Positions 32,336 through 41,966 are shown, numbered from the stretch's first letter. The stretch is DNA of 64,000 bases from Symbioplanes lichenis (GCF_030709675.1 NZ_JAUZQD010000001.1:620001-684000), one strand, 5' to 3'. Translations and numbers: made by a program. The notes: a model not told the origin generated them from the letters alone.

Positions 32336-34492
32336 CTAAGGCACCGCGCGAGCCGACTCCCGGGAGCGCTCGTCCTCCCGCACCGCCCGTTCGGTCTCGT
32401 GAATGCCGTGCCGCGCGTAGAAGCGACCCAGCACCCCCGGCGCCCACCAGTTCCACCGCCCGAGCAGCCGCATCGTTGCCGGTACCAGCAGCGCCCGCAC
32501 CAGCGTCGCGTCGATGACGATGGCCACGATCATCCCGACGCCGATCGTCTTGATGACGGTCACACCGCCCGTGGCGAAGCCCGCCACCACCGTGATCAAC
32601 AGCAGCGCCGCCGCGGTGATGATGCCGCCGGTGCGCTGCAGACCTGTGGCGACCGCCGTCGTGTTGTCGCCCGTGCGGTCCCACTCCTCGCGCACGCGGG
32701 ACAGCAGGAACACCTCGTAGTCGGTGGCCAGCCCGAACAGCACCGCCAGCACGAGGATCATGTTGCTCGGCTCGATGAAGCCGGTCGACTCGTAGCGCAG
32801 CAGCCCCTCGAAGTGACCCTCCTGGAAGATCCACACGACGACGCCGAAGGACGCGCCGATCGACACCGCGTTCATCAGGACGGCCTTGACCGGGAGCAGC
32901 ACCGAGCCGAACGCCAGGAAGAGCAGCAGCATCGTCGCCACCGCCATGATGAGCGCCATCCACGGCAGCCGGTCGGAGAGGCTTTCCAGCAGGTCGAGGT
33001 CGATCGCGGGCCGGCCCCCGACCAGCACCTCGGTCCCCGCCGGCCGGCTCAGCCCGCGGATCCCGGCGACCACATCGCGCGACTCCGCCCCGGAGAGCCC
33101 CTCCGCATATGTCACCGTGATGAGCGTCGCGTCCCCGCGCTGCGCGGTCACGGCCGCACCCGTCACGTCGGGCAGTGCCGCGACCCGATCGGCAAGGTCG
33201 CCCGCCGTCCCCTGAACGACAACATTGATCGGATCGGACCCGCCGCCCGGGAACCGGGTGTCGAGCGTCGCACCGACCACCCGCGCCTCGCTGCCCGGTG
33301 GCAGCACCCGCTCGTCGAAGCCTCCGAACTCCACCCGCAGGAACGGCGCCGCGAACGCCACCAGCACGGCGAGCACGCCCACGACATAGAGCACCGGCCG
33401 GCGCATGACGGAGTGGGCGACGCGGGCCCACGCCTCGCCTCCGACGGCACCGCGGGCGGCGCGCCCCGGCCAGGGGATGCGCAGCTTGTCGATGCGCCGG
33501 CCGAGCAGGGCGAGCGAGGCGGGCAGGACGGTCAGCGCCGCCAGCATCGCGACCAGCACGGCGGCCATGCCACCGATCGCCATGCCGCCCAGGAACGGCT
33601 GCGGGAAGATCAGCAGACTCGACAGCGCGAGCACGATCGTGAGACCTGACACCATGACCGTACGCCCGGCGGTGGCGACCGTCGTCCGCACGGCGACCGG
33701 AACATCGGCCCCGCCCGCGAGCTCCTCCCGGAACCGGCTGACCACGAACAGCGAGTAGTCGACCGCCATGCCGAGTCCGAGCAGGGTGATCACGTTGATC
33801 GCGAAGACACTGATGTCGGTGACATATGTCAGCGCCCGCACCGCCACGAACGCCCCGAGAATGGCGATGCCGCCGATGACCAGTGGCGACAGGGCGGCGA
33901 TGAGGCCCCGGAAGATGAGCACGAGCAGGACCAGCAGCACCGGGAGCGAGAAGATCTCCGCGCGCGTGATGTCCTTCTCCGTCTGAGTGGCGGCCTCGTC
34001 GGAGAACGCCACCAGACCGCCGACCTGGGTCCGCAGCCCGGCCGCGGCGAAGGCCGGCTCGATCCGGTGCAGCGCCTCGGTCTGCCCGTCCTCGTCGCGG
34101 GCGCGCAGATAGACGGCCGCATAGGTCGCCCGCTTGTCGGTGCTGACGAACGCCGGGGAGGCGCCCGGGTCGAGATAGCTGGCGACCTGCTCGACGTCGC
34201 TCTGCGCCCGGATGCGCGCGACCGCTGCGGCCACGGCCTCGCGGACCTGCGGGGAGTCGACCGGACCCGGGGCGGACCAGAGGACGACCAGCTCCGGGTC
34301 GCGGGTGCCCAGCTGCTCGGCGATCGCGGCCGCGGCCCGGTTGGACTCGCTGTCCGGGTCGTCGTAGCCGCCGCCGGTGAGCGCACCGAAGACGCCGGCG
34401 CCCCAGGTGGCTCCGGCGACCACGAGCGCCAGCCCGGCCGCGATGATCCACCATCGCGTCCGGAGGACGATGTTGCCCCATCGTTCGAACAC
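32336..34492 (-). CDS. MMPL-family RND transporter
   Basis: A 718-residue membrane exporter with about twelve transmembrane helices in two repeats. Each repeat has one helix, a large extracytoplasmic domain, then five helices. Typical segments are NVITLLGLGMAVDYSLFVVSRFREEL and MILVLAVLFGLATDYEVFLLSRVREEW, carrying the intramembrane Asp-Tyr relay used for proton coupling in MmpL/HpnN proteins. Substrates in the family are lipids, hopanoids or drugs. It is divergent from the FAD-dependent oxidoreductase gene across a 101-bp shared promoter region. Confidence 0.9.
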   Translation of the reverse strand: MFERWGNIVLRTRWWIIAAGLALVVAGATWGAGVFGALTGGGYDDPDSESNRAAAAIAEQLGTRDPELVVLWSAPGPVDSPQVREAVAAAVARIRAQSDVEQVASYLDPGASPAFVSTDKRATYAAVYLRARDEDGQTEALHRIEPAFAAAGLRTQVGGLVAFSDEAATQTEKDITRAEIFSLPVLLVLLVLIFRGLIAALSPLVIGGIAILGAFVAVRALTYVTDISVFAINVITLLGLGMAVDYSLFVVSRFREELAGGADVPVAVRTTVATAGRTVMVSGLTIVLALSSLLIFPQPFLGGMAIGGMAAVLVAMLAALTVLPASLALLGRRIDKLRIPWPGRAARGAVGGEAWARVAHSVMRRPVLYVVGVLAVLVAFAAPFLRVEFGGFDERVLPPGSEARVVGATLDTRFPGGGSDPINVVVQGTAGDLADRVAALPDVTGAAVTAQRGDATLITVTYAEGLSGAESRDVVAGIRGLSRPAGTEVLVGGRPAIDLDLLESLSDRLPWMALIMAVATMLLLFLAFGSVLLPVKAVLMNAVSIGASFGVVVWIFQEGHFEGLLRYESTGFIEPSNMILVLAVLFGLATDYEVFLLSRVREEWDRTGDNTTAVATGLQRTGGIITAAALLLITVVAGFATGGVTVIKTIGVGMIVAIVIDATLVRALLVPATMRLLGRWNWWAPGVLGRFYARHGIHETERAVREDERSRESARAVP

Positions 34493-34532
34493 CCGTCTGT
34501 CTTACCCGGTTCCCGCCTTCGAACGCGAATCG

Positions 34533-34541
34533 TTGTCCACA
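34533..34541 (+). promoter_or_regulatory. Single DnaA-box-like 9-mer (TTGTCCACA)
   Basis: TTGTCCACA matches the Streptomyces-type DnaA box exactly and lies in the divergent promoter region of the MMPL and oxidoreductase genes. Unlike the three pairs elsewhere, no partner is found at 17 bp on either side. Confidence 0.4.
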
Positions 34542-34579
34542 GCCCGAAATGCCGGAATTGCAAGCCGCCCCGGACGCGC

Positions 34580-34585
34580 TAAAGT
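34580..34585 (+). promoter_or_regulatory. Putative -10 box of leaderless FAD-oxidoreductase promoter
   Basis: TAAAGT lies eight bases before ATG 34594. TTGCAA (34558-34563) at a 16-base spacing is a plausible -35. Confidence 0.5.
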
Positions 34586-34593
34586 CGGCCAGC

Positions 34594-36201
34594 ATGAACG
34601 CTCTGCCGTCGCGTGCTGACGTAGTGATCATCGGATCGGGCCACAACGGCCTGGTCTCCGCGGTGCTGCTCGCCCGCGCCGGCCTGTCCGTGGTCGTCCT
34701 GGAGGCCGCGGACGTGCTGGGCGGCGCCACGCGCACCGAGCGCCCGTTCGCCAAGGTGCCCGGCCTCGGCCAGTCCACCGGGTCCTACCTGCTCGGCCTC
34801 ATGCCGCCCGAGCTGCTGCGCGTCCTCGACGTCGACATCCCGGTGCTGCGCCGCGACCCGCACTATTTCCTGCCGACACCCGGCGGCCCCGGCGCGCCCT
34901 ACCTGCTCTTCGGCACCGACCGCGAGGCCACCCGGGCCCAGATGGAGCGGTTCTTCTCGCCGCGCGACATCGCGGCCGACGACGCGCTGCGGGTCGAGAT
35001 CGCCGCGCTGCGCTCCGACCTGGCCCCCGCGTGGCTCGCCGAGCCCGGTTCCGTCGAGGAGATCGCCGACCGGCACATCCGCCCGCAGCTGCAGAGCACC
35101 TTCGTCGATCTCGTGCGGGGCTCCGTCGCGGACTACCTGGCCCGGTTCGGCTTCAAGAGCGAACTACTGACCAGCATGTACGCGGTGACCGACGGACTCT
35201 CGGGCCTCAACGCCGGCCCCGACGACCCCGGCACGGGGCACAACTTCCTGGTCCACAACATGTGCCGCCTCCCCGGCGCCGACGGCACGTGGATGATCGC
35301 GGCGGGCGGCATGGGCACCGTCGCCGCCACTTTCGCCACCGCGGCCCGCGCGGCCGGCGCCCGGATCGTCACCGGCGCACCCGTGGCGAGCGTCACCGTC
35401 GACAACCGGACAGCCGGCGGCGTGGTCCTCGCCGACGGGCGATCGATCGAGGCCCGGGTCGTCCTGGGCGCCTGCGACCCCTACCAGCTGATGTCCCTCG
35501 TCCCCGACGGCGCGCTGCCGGCCGGGCTCGTCGACCGCATGACAGCCGTACGCCGCCCCGGCACCACCCTCAAGCTCAACCTCGCGCTCACGGGGCTCCC
35601 GCACTTCTCGTGCCTGCCGGAGGAGGCGCCGTCCCCGTTCGGGTCGACGATCCACCTGCTGCCCGGCTCCGCGGGTCTCGCGGGCACCACCGAGGGCGAC
35701 TCCCCCATGGCCGCCCTCCGCGCGATGTGGGCCGACGTGCAGGCGGGCCGGCTGCCCGACGAGCCGACCATCGAGTGGTACCTCCACACCACCGTCGACC
35801 CGTCCCTCCAGGACGACGCCGGGCACCACTCGTCGGCGCTGTTCGTGCAGTCGGTCCCCTACGCCCCGGCCGGCACCACGTGGGAGGAGGCGCTGCCCGG
35901 CTATGTGACAAAGCTCCTGGAGATCTGTGACAGATACGCCCCGGGCACCTCCGCCCTGGTCGCCGACACCATGCCCCTCACCCCGCCCGGCATCGAGCGC
36001 CACTTCGGCATCACCGGCGGCCACATCCACCACGTCGACAACACGGTCGCCTTCGACGAGCGCATGCCCTACGCCACCGGCCTCGACGGCCTCTACGCCG
36101 GCTCCGCCGGAACCCACCCCGCCGGCAGCGTCATCGGCGCCGCCGGCCACAACGCCGCCCAGCGCATCCTCGCCGACCTCGGCCTCCCCGCCGCCCACTG
36201 A
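34594..36201 (+). CDS. Phytoene-desaturase-like FAD-dependent oxidoreductase
   Basis: A 535-residue flavoprotein. The N-terminal dinucleotide fold is ADVVIIGSGHNGLVSAVLLARAGLSVVVLEA, followed by LGGATRTERPF. The C-terminus has the second FAD motif GLYAGSAGTHPAGSVIGAAGHNAAQ. This matches the NAD(P)/FAD-dependent oxidoreductases related to CrtI and to human PYROXD2, not a committed carotenoid enzyme, and no crt genes lie nearby. ATG 34594 is preferred to ATG 34549 because homology and the -10 box place the start there. Substrate unknown; divergent pairing with an MMPL exporter could hint at lipid metabolism. Confidence 0.85.
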   Translation: MNALPSRADVVIIGSGHNGLVSAVLLARAGLSVVVLEAADVLGGATRTERPFAKVPGLGQSTGSYLLGLMPPELLRVLDVDIPVLRRDPHYFLPTPGGPGAPYLLFGTDREATRAQMERFFSPRDIAADDALRVEIAALRSDLAPAWLAEPGSVEEIADRHIRPQLQSTFVDLVRGSVADYLARFGFKSELLTSMYAVTDGLSGLNAGPDDPGTGHNFLVHNMCRLPGADGTWMIAAGGMGTVAATFATAARAAGARIVTGAPVASVTVDNRTAGGVVLADGRSIEARVVLGACDPYQLMSLVPDGALPAGLVDRMTAVRRPGTTLKLNLALTGLPHFSCLPEEAPSPFGSTIHLLPGSAGLAGTTEGDSPMAALRAMWADVQAGRLPDEPTIEWYLHTTVDPSLQDDAGHHSSALFVQSVPYAPAGTTWEEALPGYVTKLLEICDRYAPGTSALVADTMPLTPPGIERHFGITGGHIHHVDNTVAFDERMPYATGLDGLYAGSAGTHPAGSVIGAAGHNAAQRILADLGLPAAH

Positions 36202-36350
36202 CAGACCCCGGCGAACCCGCCCACCGACCAGCCCATGTCCGCCGCCGCCCGGCCCGGCGACGGACACAGCCACCGCCGACATGCTCAAGTGGCCGGCGCG
36301 CGATGGGCGGTGTGACCGTGAGCCGCTGACGGCGGGAAAGCCTCGCCGAT

Positions 36351-37997
36351 CTAGCTCTTCGCCTCGGCCGCTATCTTCTCCGCGCGGATCTTGTGGCCCA
36401 CGCTGGTGAGGCACCGCCCGCTCGGCAGGTCGAACTTCCACCCGTGCAGCTGGCACGTCAGCTGGTTGCCCTCGACGATGCCGAACCGGCTCAGGTCCGC
36501 CTTCAGGTGCGGGCACCGCCGCTGCACCGTCCAGTCGCCCATGTGGATGTCCTCGGCGTCGACGGCCTTCTCGTGCTCGTCGTACCAGCCCTCGGCGTAC
36601 TGGAGGCGCTCCTCGCTGAGGCACTTGAAGAAGGCGTAGACGAACTCGTTGTACTGGCCGATGCGCGCGGCCGAGAAGCGGCACGAGAGGAAGACCGAGT
36701 TCACCCAGTCGCCCTCGTTGATGAAGATCAGGTGCTCGATGAGCTCGCGCTGCATGCGGAAGCGGTAGCGCACCTTCTCGTCGGCGGCCGGGCGGACCTG
36801 CTTGTTGGGGAAGTCGACCAGGATCGACTCGACCGCGTCGCCGTCATAGCTGACCAGGTCGAAGCGGACCGGGCCGCCGACGCCCTTGGCCATGTAGATC
36901 GACTCCTCGAGCAGCGGCTCGATGCGCTTCTTGAGCTCGCCCAGCACGTCGATCTCGGGGTGCCGCCACGATGCCTTCTCGGCGGCGATGATCGGCGCCT
37001 TGCGCTCGCGCATCTCCTCGAGGTGGGCCTTCTTGTTGGCGAAGAACTCGTCGACCGGGGTCGGGTGGGTGGTCTCGATCGACGTGCGGACCACCTCGGG
37101 GGCGCCGCCGACGGGCGGCTCGGTGCCGTCGTGGACGGGCACGCCGGTGATTGTCTCCGCGCCGGCCGCGTGAAGCGTGAGTTCAGAAACACTGCCGGGG
37201 AGCAGGACGACGCCGTTGGTGCCGCCGACCTTGGCATATTCGGTCAGGAACACCGACTGGTCGGGGAAGATGTTGCCCTCGTCACCGTGGATGTCGTTGA
37301 ACTGCCACAGCTCGTCGTCGAGGAAGCACGGGGGCCCGGCGATCGGGAAGACGTGGTCGGCCTTGAGGTCGTCGATGTAACGCCACGTCCGGTCGAACTG
37401 GCGGTCGCGCTTCTGCTTGCCGAAGGCGGTCTTCGCGGCGCTGGGCAGCTCGTAGACCATCGGGTACCAGATGGCGCCGGAGAACTGCAGCATGTGCGCG
37501 TGCACGTGGCCCAGCTCGGCGAAGCGCGACAGGTCCGACGGGCGGGCGTCGTTCTGGTTGAGGACGCGGATGCCCTCGTGCTCGACCCACAGCGACGAGT
37601 CGCCGATCGGGCCGTCGGTCGGGCTGATCAGCGCCTGGATCATGATCTTGAGGCCGCCGTCGAGCTCGTGCACCTCGTCCGACTTGGTGCGCAGGAAGCT
37701 CGTGAAGCCCAGCTCCCGCAGCTCGTCCTCGAGCTGGCTGGTCGGGTACTCCGGGAGGAGCACCGTCGCCTTCTTGTTGATGTAGCGCTTCAGGTGCGCC
37801 GCATCGAAGTGGTCCCGGTGCAGGTGCGAGACGTAGAGGTAATCGACGTCACCCAGCGTCTCCCAGTCGAGCTGCGAGTTGTCCGGGAAGGGGAACCACG
37901 ACGCGAAGAACGCCGGGTTGACCCACGGGTCGCAGAGAATGCTCCCCGCGCTCGTGTCGATCCGCATGCTGGCGTGGCCAGTGCCCGTGATCCGCAC
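36351..37997 (-). CDS. Metallo-beta-lactamase-fold hydrolase with C-terminal Rieske [2Fe-2S] domain
   Basis: A 548-residue fusion. The N-terminal MBL-fold domain (UlaG-like) has VSHLHRDHFD (His58, His60, Asp62, His63 as metal ligands), then NQNDARPSD and FPIAGPPCFLDDE. A long middle region leads to a C-terminal Rieske domain with Cys495-x-His497 (RCPHLKADL) and Cys515-x2-His518 (TCQLHGWKFD). CMP-Neu5Ac hydroxylase has the same two modules but with the Rieske domain first, so the order here is reversed. GTG 37997 has AGGAG upstream. The substrate is unknown; the Rieske domain may deliver electrons for a hydroxylation at the MBL metal site (inference). Confidence 0.85.
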   Translation of the reverse strand: MRITGTGHASMRIDTSAGSILCDPWVNPAFFASWFPFPDNSQLDWETLGDVDYLYVSHLHRDHFDAAHLKRYINKKATVLLPEYPTSQLEDELRELGFTSFLRTKSDEVHELDGGLKIMIQALISPTDGPIGDSSLWVEHEGIRVLNQNDARPSDLSRFAELGHVHAHMLQFSGAIWYPMVYELPSAAKTAFGKQKRDRQFDRTWRYIDDLKADHVFPIAGPPCFLDDELWQFNDIHGDEGNIFPDQSVFLTEYAKVGGTNGVVLLPGSVSELTLHAAGAETITGVPVHDGTEPPVGGAPEVVRTSIETTHPTPVDEFFANKKAHLEEMRERKAPIIAAEKASWRHPEIDVLGELKKRIEPLLEESIYMAKGVGGPVRFDLVSYDGDAVESILVDFPNKQVRPAADEKVRYRFRMQRELIEHLIFINEGDWVNSVFLSCRFSAARIGQYNEFVYAFFKCLSEERLQYAEGWYDEHEKAVDAEDIHMGDWTVQRRCPHLKADLSRFGIVEGNQLTCQLHGWKFDLPSGRCLTSVGHKIRAEKIAAEAKS

Positions 37998-38127
37998 CGT
38001 TTAGCTCCTGTCCCGCGGTGTTTCCGACGGCATCGAAGGTACAAGGTGAGGGGTGACAGCGTCCGGGGCGGGGGCGGCGTGCGACACTGAGACCCTTGAG
38101 TGATCGTTCTTCCGGGAGGACCGAGTC

Positions 38128-38355
38128 GTGGCCGAAGAGCCGGTTTACGCACCTGACCAGCTCAAGCCGGGCAACCGCAAGAGCTGGCGGCGGGGCGCCA
38201 TCATCTCGGCGGCCGTCCTGCTCCTGATGCTGTGGGGCAACCACGAGGGCAACACCGAGAACCTGTGGCTGATCCTGCTGGCCGCCGGCCTGCTCGTGGC
38301 GCTGCTCGCCGACATCGTCCTGCGGCGCAACGGCCTCAAGCCCAACGACCAATAA
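38128..38355 (+). CDS. DUF2631-like small membrane protein
   Basis: A 75-residue protein with two hydrophobic helices (about 23-38 and 46-63) separated by GNHEGNTENLW and ending DIVLRRNGLKPNDQ, the pattern of actinobacterial DUF2631. In streptomycetes a DUF2631 gene lies between rlmN and dxr; here it remains close to rlmN although dxr is 9 kb away. GTG 38128 follows GGGAGGA. Function unknown. A strong bidirectional terminator separates it from the convergent DivIVA-domain gene. Confidence 0.75.
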   Translation: MAEEPVYAPDQLKPGNRKSWRRGAIISAAVLLLMLWGNHEGNTENLWLILLAAGLLVALLADIVLRRNGLKPNDQ

Positions 38356-38364
38356 TCTTCGGGT

Positions 38365-38407
38365 ACGCGAAAGCCCGCTCCCTCGGTGAGGAAGCGGGCT
38401 TTCGCGT
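38365..38407. terminator. Bidirectional intrinsic terminator, 15-bp perfect stem
   Basis: ACGCGAAAGCCCGCT (38365-38379) pairs exactly with AGCGGGCTTTCGCGT (38393-38407); inner CCTC/GAGG adds four pairs. It lies between convergent genes and serves both. Confidence 0.9.
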
Positions 38408-38412
38408 GTCTG

Positions 38413-39612
38413 TCAGCGGCGGCGCAGCAGGATGTCCTTGACCTCGCGCAGCGCGGCGTCCACCTCGGCCTCGAAGTAGCCGCCCGGCACCAGCCCGAAC
38501 TGCAGGGTATCGAGCTCGTTCTCCGGCACCGGCATCGGCCCGCGGCCCGTCATCGCCTGCAGGATGCTCTCGAAGAGCCGATCGACCTGCATCGGGTCGT
38601 AGCCGCTGCCGAAGCGCCGCGGCTGGAACGTGCGGCGTAGCTGGTCGACGTGATAGACCTCGGGGCTGCCGCCGGGGCCGGGGCCCGGGCCGGGGCCGCC
38701 GCCCATCTGCGGGCCGCCACCCATCTGCGGGGCGCCGCTCATCGGGGCGGGGCCGCCGAAGCCGCGATCACGGTCGGGCATGCGGATCTCGGCGGTCATG
38801 TCGGTCTTGCCGTGCCGGCCCGGCTCGAACTGGTCGTAGCCGCCCGTGTCGTAACCCTGCTGGCCCGGCCCGCCCGGACCGGGACGCGGCGGCTGCGGGG
38901 GCTGGCCGTAGCCCTGCTCCTCGTAGCGTCCGTAGGGGTCGGGCTGCTGCATCTGCGGCCGCGGCGGCATCTGCTGCGGCTGCAGGCGGTCTTCCTGGAT
39001 GTACGGATCGTGACCGTAACGGTCGTCCCGCGGCGGGTACTGCTCGTCCCGGCCGCCGCCGTACTGCTGCTGCTGGCCGCCGTACTGCTGGCCGCCGCCC
39101 TGACCGTACGGGTCCTCGCGGCCGTAGCGGTCGTCGGCGAACTGGTCGCGCACCGGGGCCGGGAGCCGCTCGGTCGGCGGGGCCACGGGCGGGCCGGAGC
39201 GGCCGAGGGCCTGGCTCATCCGGTCGGGGTTCATGCGCTCGGCCATGCCGCCGCGCGAGGGAGGCATCGGCTCGGCCATGCCGCCCCGCGCCGGGGGCAT
39301 CGGGTCGGACCGCATCGGCTCGGGGGCGCGCATCGGCTCGGACATGCGACTGTCGGCCGGGCGGCCGCCGCGGTCCTCGAACTCGGCCAGCTGGCGCTCG
39401 ACCCGGTCCAGGTGGAGGTCGACCTGCCACTCGTCGTAGCCCCCGAAGCGCACGCGGAAGACGACGTCGTGCACCTCCTGGGCCCCGACGGGCGCGCCCG
39501 ACTGCTCGCCGGCGAGGGTCGCCTCGACCCGGTCGAGAAAGGCGTCGACCTCGTCGACCTTGTAGCCGCGGCGCAGGGCGCGACGGCGGAAACGCTGCCC
39601 CTGACTCGTCAC
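38413..39612 (-). CDS. DivIVA-domain protein with long disordered Pro/Gln/Gly-rich linker
   Basis: A 399-residue protein. Three DivIVA-like modules are seen: RFRRRALRRGYKVDEVDAFLDRVEATL (about 8-34), VVFRVRFGGYDEWQVDLHLDRVERQLAEF (about 50-80), and a C-terminal FQPRRFGSGYDPMQVDRLFESILQAM plus FGLVPGGYFEAEVDAALREVKDIL. In between are ~230 residues of low-complexity sequence with repeated MPPSRGGMAEPM, QYGGQQ and PPRPGPGGPG units. GTG 39612 is fixed by GGGAGA four bases upstream. It is not the classical Wag31/DivIVA; the linker and repeated modules suggest a polar or septal scaffold, but the role is unproven. Confidence 0.85.
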   Translation of the reverse strand: MTSQGQRFRRRALRRGYKVDEVDAFLDRVEATLAGEQSGAPVGAQEVHDVVFRVRFGGYDEWQVDLHLDRVERQLAEFEDRGGRPADSRMSEPMRAPEPMRSDPMPPARGGMAEPMPPSRGGMAERMNPDRMSQALGRSGPPVAPPTERLPAPVRDQFADDRYGREDPYGQGGGQQYGGQQQQYGGGRDEQYPPRDDRYGHDPYIQEDRLQPQQMPPRPQMQQPDPYGRYEEQGYGQPPQPPRPGPGGPGQQGYDTGGYDQFEPGRHGKTDMTAEIRMPDRDRGFGGPAPMSGAPQMGGGPQMGGGPGPGPGPGGSPEVYHVDQLRRTFQPRRFGSGYDPMQVDRLFESILQAMTGRGPMPVPENELDTLQFGLVPGGYFEAEVDAALREVKDILLRRR

Positions 39613-39652
39613 AACGTCTCCCAAATTCGCATCCGCTGGGACTCGAGCCCAG

Positions 39653-40831
39653 TCATCGTGCCACCTCCGCGTCGGCGGCGGGGCTTCCCGCGTCCACCGT
39701 CGTCAGCTCACTCGCGGCCAGCTGGCCGCACGCACCGTCGATCTCGCGGCCCCGGGTGTCGCGGACCGTGGTGGCCACGCCGGCCTCGCGCAGCCGGCGG
39801 ACGAACTCCCGCTCGACCGGCTTGGGGCTGGCGTCCCACTTGCTGCCCGGCGTGGGGTTGAGCGGGATCAGGTTCACATGCGCCAGCTTGCCGTGCAGCA
39901 GCCTGCCAAGCAGGTCGGCGCGCCAAGGCTGATCGTTTACGTCCCTGATCAGGGCGTATTCGATGGAGATCCGGCGACCGGTCTGCGCCGCGTAGTCGAA
40001 CGCGGCATCGAGCACCTCGGCCACCTTCCAGCGCTGGTTGACGGGCACCAGTTCATCGCGCAGATCATCATCGGGGGCGTGCAGGGACAACGCAAGGGTC
40101 ACCTGCAGCTCTTCGGCGATCAAACGGCGCATAGCGGGCACGAGACCCACGGTGGAGACGGTGATGTGCCGTTGTGAGAGCCCGAGGCCCTCCGGCGCGG
40201 GCGCGGTGATGCGGCGCACGGCCTCGATCACCCGGGGGTAGTTGGCGAGCGGCTCGCCCATGCCCATGAACACGACCCGGGACAGCCGCGGCGGGGAGCC
40301 GGTGACCGCGCCGGAGGCGGCCACGCCGGCCAGATAGACGACCTGGTCGACGATCTCGGCCACGGAGAGGTTGCGGGTGAGGCCGGCCTGGCCGGTGGCG
40401 CAGAACGGGCACGCCATGCCGCAGCCGGCCTGGCTCGACACGCACGCGGTGACCCGGTCGGGATAGCCCATGAGGACGCTCTCGACCAGCGCGTTGTCGT
40501 GCAGGCGCCAGAGCGTCTTGCGGGTCGCGCCGTCGTCGCAGGCCAGCTCGCGCTGCGGGGTGAGCAGCGGAGGGAACAGGTCGCCGGCGATCTGCGCGCG
40601 GGCGGCGGCGGGCAGGTCGGTCATCGCCTCCGGATCGCGCACCAGCCGCCCGTAATAGTGCGTGGAGAGCTGCTTGGCCCGGAAGGCGGGCAGGCCCAGC
40701 TCGGTCACGGCCGCCTTGCGCCCGGCCGAGTCGAGATCGGCGAAATGGCGCGGCGGCATGGCGGGGCGGCGGCGCGTGGCAACCGCGTCGGGGGCGTCGG
40801 GGCTGGTCGGGATGACCGGAAGAATCGTCAT
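39653..40831 (-). CDS. rlmN: Dual-specificity 23S rRNA A2503/tRNA A37 C2-methyltransferase
   Basis: A 392-residue radical-SAM enzyme. The cluster motif is [41 protein letters not shown] is the N-terminal domain; [16 protein letters not shown] and [20 protein letters not shown] follow; and the substrate cysteine lies near [11 protein letters not shown] at the C-terminus. The start is ATG 40831 with GGAGAGG upstream. It lies downstream of cdsA in the conserved rpsB-to-rlmN order. Confidence 0.96.
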   Translation of the reverse strand: MTILPVIPTSPDAPDAVATRRRPAMPPRHFADLDSAGRKAAVTELGLPAFRAKQLSTHYYGRLVRDPEAMTDLPAAARAQIAGDLFPPLLTPQRELACDDGATRKTLWRLHDNALVESVLMGYPDRVTACVSSQAGCGMACPFCATGQAGLTRNLSVAEIVDQVVYLAGVAASGAVTGSPPRLSRVVFMGMGEPLANYPRVIEAVRRITAPAPEGLGLSQRHITVSTVGLVPAMRRLIAEELQVTLALSLHAPDDDLRDELVPVNQRWKVAEVLDAAFDYAAQTGRRISIEYALIRDVNDQPWRADLLGRLLHGKLAHVNLIPLNPTPGSKWDASPKPVEREFVRRLREAGVATTVRDTRGREIDGACGQLAASELTTVDAGSPAADAEVAR

Positions 40832-40865
40832 GGCCTCTCCAGTCTCCCACGTCGGCTGCGCATGC

Positions 40866-41966
40866 CTACCCCGGCGGCGCGATGAGGGAGAGCAGCAGGT
40901 ACGCCGCGGGGACAGCGAAGAGGATGGAATCGAGGCGATCCATCAGCCCGCCGTGCCCGGGCAGCAGGTTGCTCATGTCCTTGATCTTGATGTCGCGCTT
41001 GAGCATCGACTCGGCCAGATCGCCGAGTACGGCCACCACCGCGATCACCGCCCCGAACAGTGCACCCCACTGGAACGGCACGTCGAGCAGGAAGTGCAGC
41101 AGCAGCGCACCGCCCACCCCGGCGCCGACGACCGAGCCGCCGAAGCCCTCCCAGGACTTCTTGGGGCTGATCGTGGGGGCCATCGGGTGCTTGCCCAGGA
41201 AGACGCCGGCCGCGTAGCCACCTGTGTCGGAAAGCACGATCGCGAGCAGCGTGCAGAGCACCCGCTGCGGGCCGTCCTCCGGCAGCACGAGCAGTACGCC
41301 GAAGCCGAGCAGGAAGGGTACGTACACGGCGATGAGCGCCGCGGCACCCAGGTCGCGCCGGAAGCCGTCCTTGTGCTCGCTGAAGCGCCACACGAGCGCG
41401 GCCAGCAGCGTCGCGAGCAGGCCGAGCTGGAGGGCGTCGGGTCCGCCGTACCAGGCCAGGCCGGTCATCAGCACCGCGCCGCCGAGCAGCGGGACCAGGG
41501 GCGGCCGGGGCCCGGCGACGCGCAGGGCGCGGACCATCTCCCAGACGCCGACGCCGGACGCGACGGCGATCACACCGAGGAACGCCGGCTTCCACAGGAA
41601 CAGGGAGGCGAAGACGACCAGCACCAGGCCGACGCCCACGCCGATGGCGGCGGGCAGGTTGCGGCCCGCCTTGCCGGCCGGCTTCGCGGGCGCGGGCCGG
41701 CCGTCACGCCCGGCGCGCCGCTTGCCCGGGCCCCGGCGCGCGGTCGCCTCGGCTGTCGTCAACTCCCACTCCGCCTGGGACGTCGAGGTCGCCGCGGTGG
41801 GGGCAGCCCACGCCGGCTCCGCGACAGGTGCACCGGTGCTTTCCACACCGGCGGACCGGTCAAACCTCGCGTCGGGGGCGAAACCCTCCGGACCGGAGGC
41901 GCCGGGAGATCCCGGCGCCCGGCCGCCGGCTGAGGGGTGCCCGCCGCGGGGCTCGAGGTACGACAT
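40866..41966 (-). CDS. cdsA: Phosphatidate cytidylyltransferase (CDP-diacylglycerol synthase)
   Basis: A 366-residue membrane enzyme making CDP-diacylglycerol from phosphatidate and CTP. About 95 N-terminal residues are a Pro/Ala/Arg-rich cytosolic extension, then come eight or so transmembrane helices. The signature is split over [29 protein letters not shown] and [25 protein letters not shown], with the Asp pair of the active site. Its ATG shares one base with the frr stop at 41966, so translation is coupled. Confidence 0.94.
   Translation of the reverse strand: MSYLEPRGGHPSAGGRAPGSPGASGPEGFAPDARFDRSAGVESTGAPVAEPAWAAPTAATSTSQAEWELTTAEATARRGPGKRRAGRDGRPAPAKPAGKAGRNLPAAIGVGVGLVLVVFASLFLWKPAFLGVIAVASGVGVWEMVRALRVAGPRPPLVPLLGGAVLMTGLAWYGGPDALQLGLLATLLAALVWRFSEHKDGFRRDLGAAALIAVYVPFLLGFGVLLVLPEDGPQRVLCTLLAIVLSDTGGYAAGVFLGKHPMAPTISPKKSWEGFGGSVVGAGVGGALLLHFLLDVPFQWGALFGAVIAVVAVLGDLAESMLKRDIKIKDMSNLLPGHGGLMDRLDSILFAVPAAYLLLSLIAPPG

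Noticed and set aside
32250..34778. 842-codon frame overlapping the MMPL gene on the same strand
   Set aside because: Out-of-frame reading of the MMPL gene; composition is Arg/Gly/Ala noise and all MMPL motifs are in the other frame.
34594..36201. Carotenoid phytoene desaturase (CrtI)
   Set aside because: No crtB, crtE or other carotenoid genes adjoin, and the sequence fits the broader PYROXD2-like oxidoreductase group.
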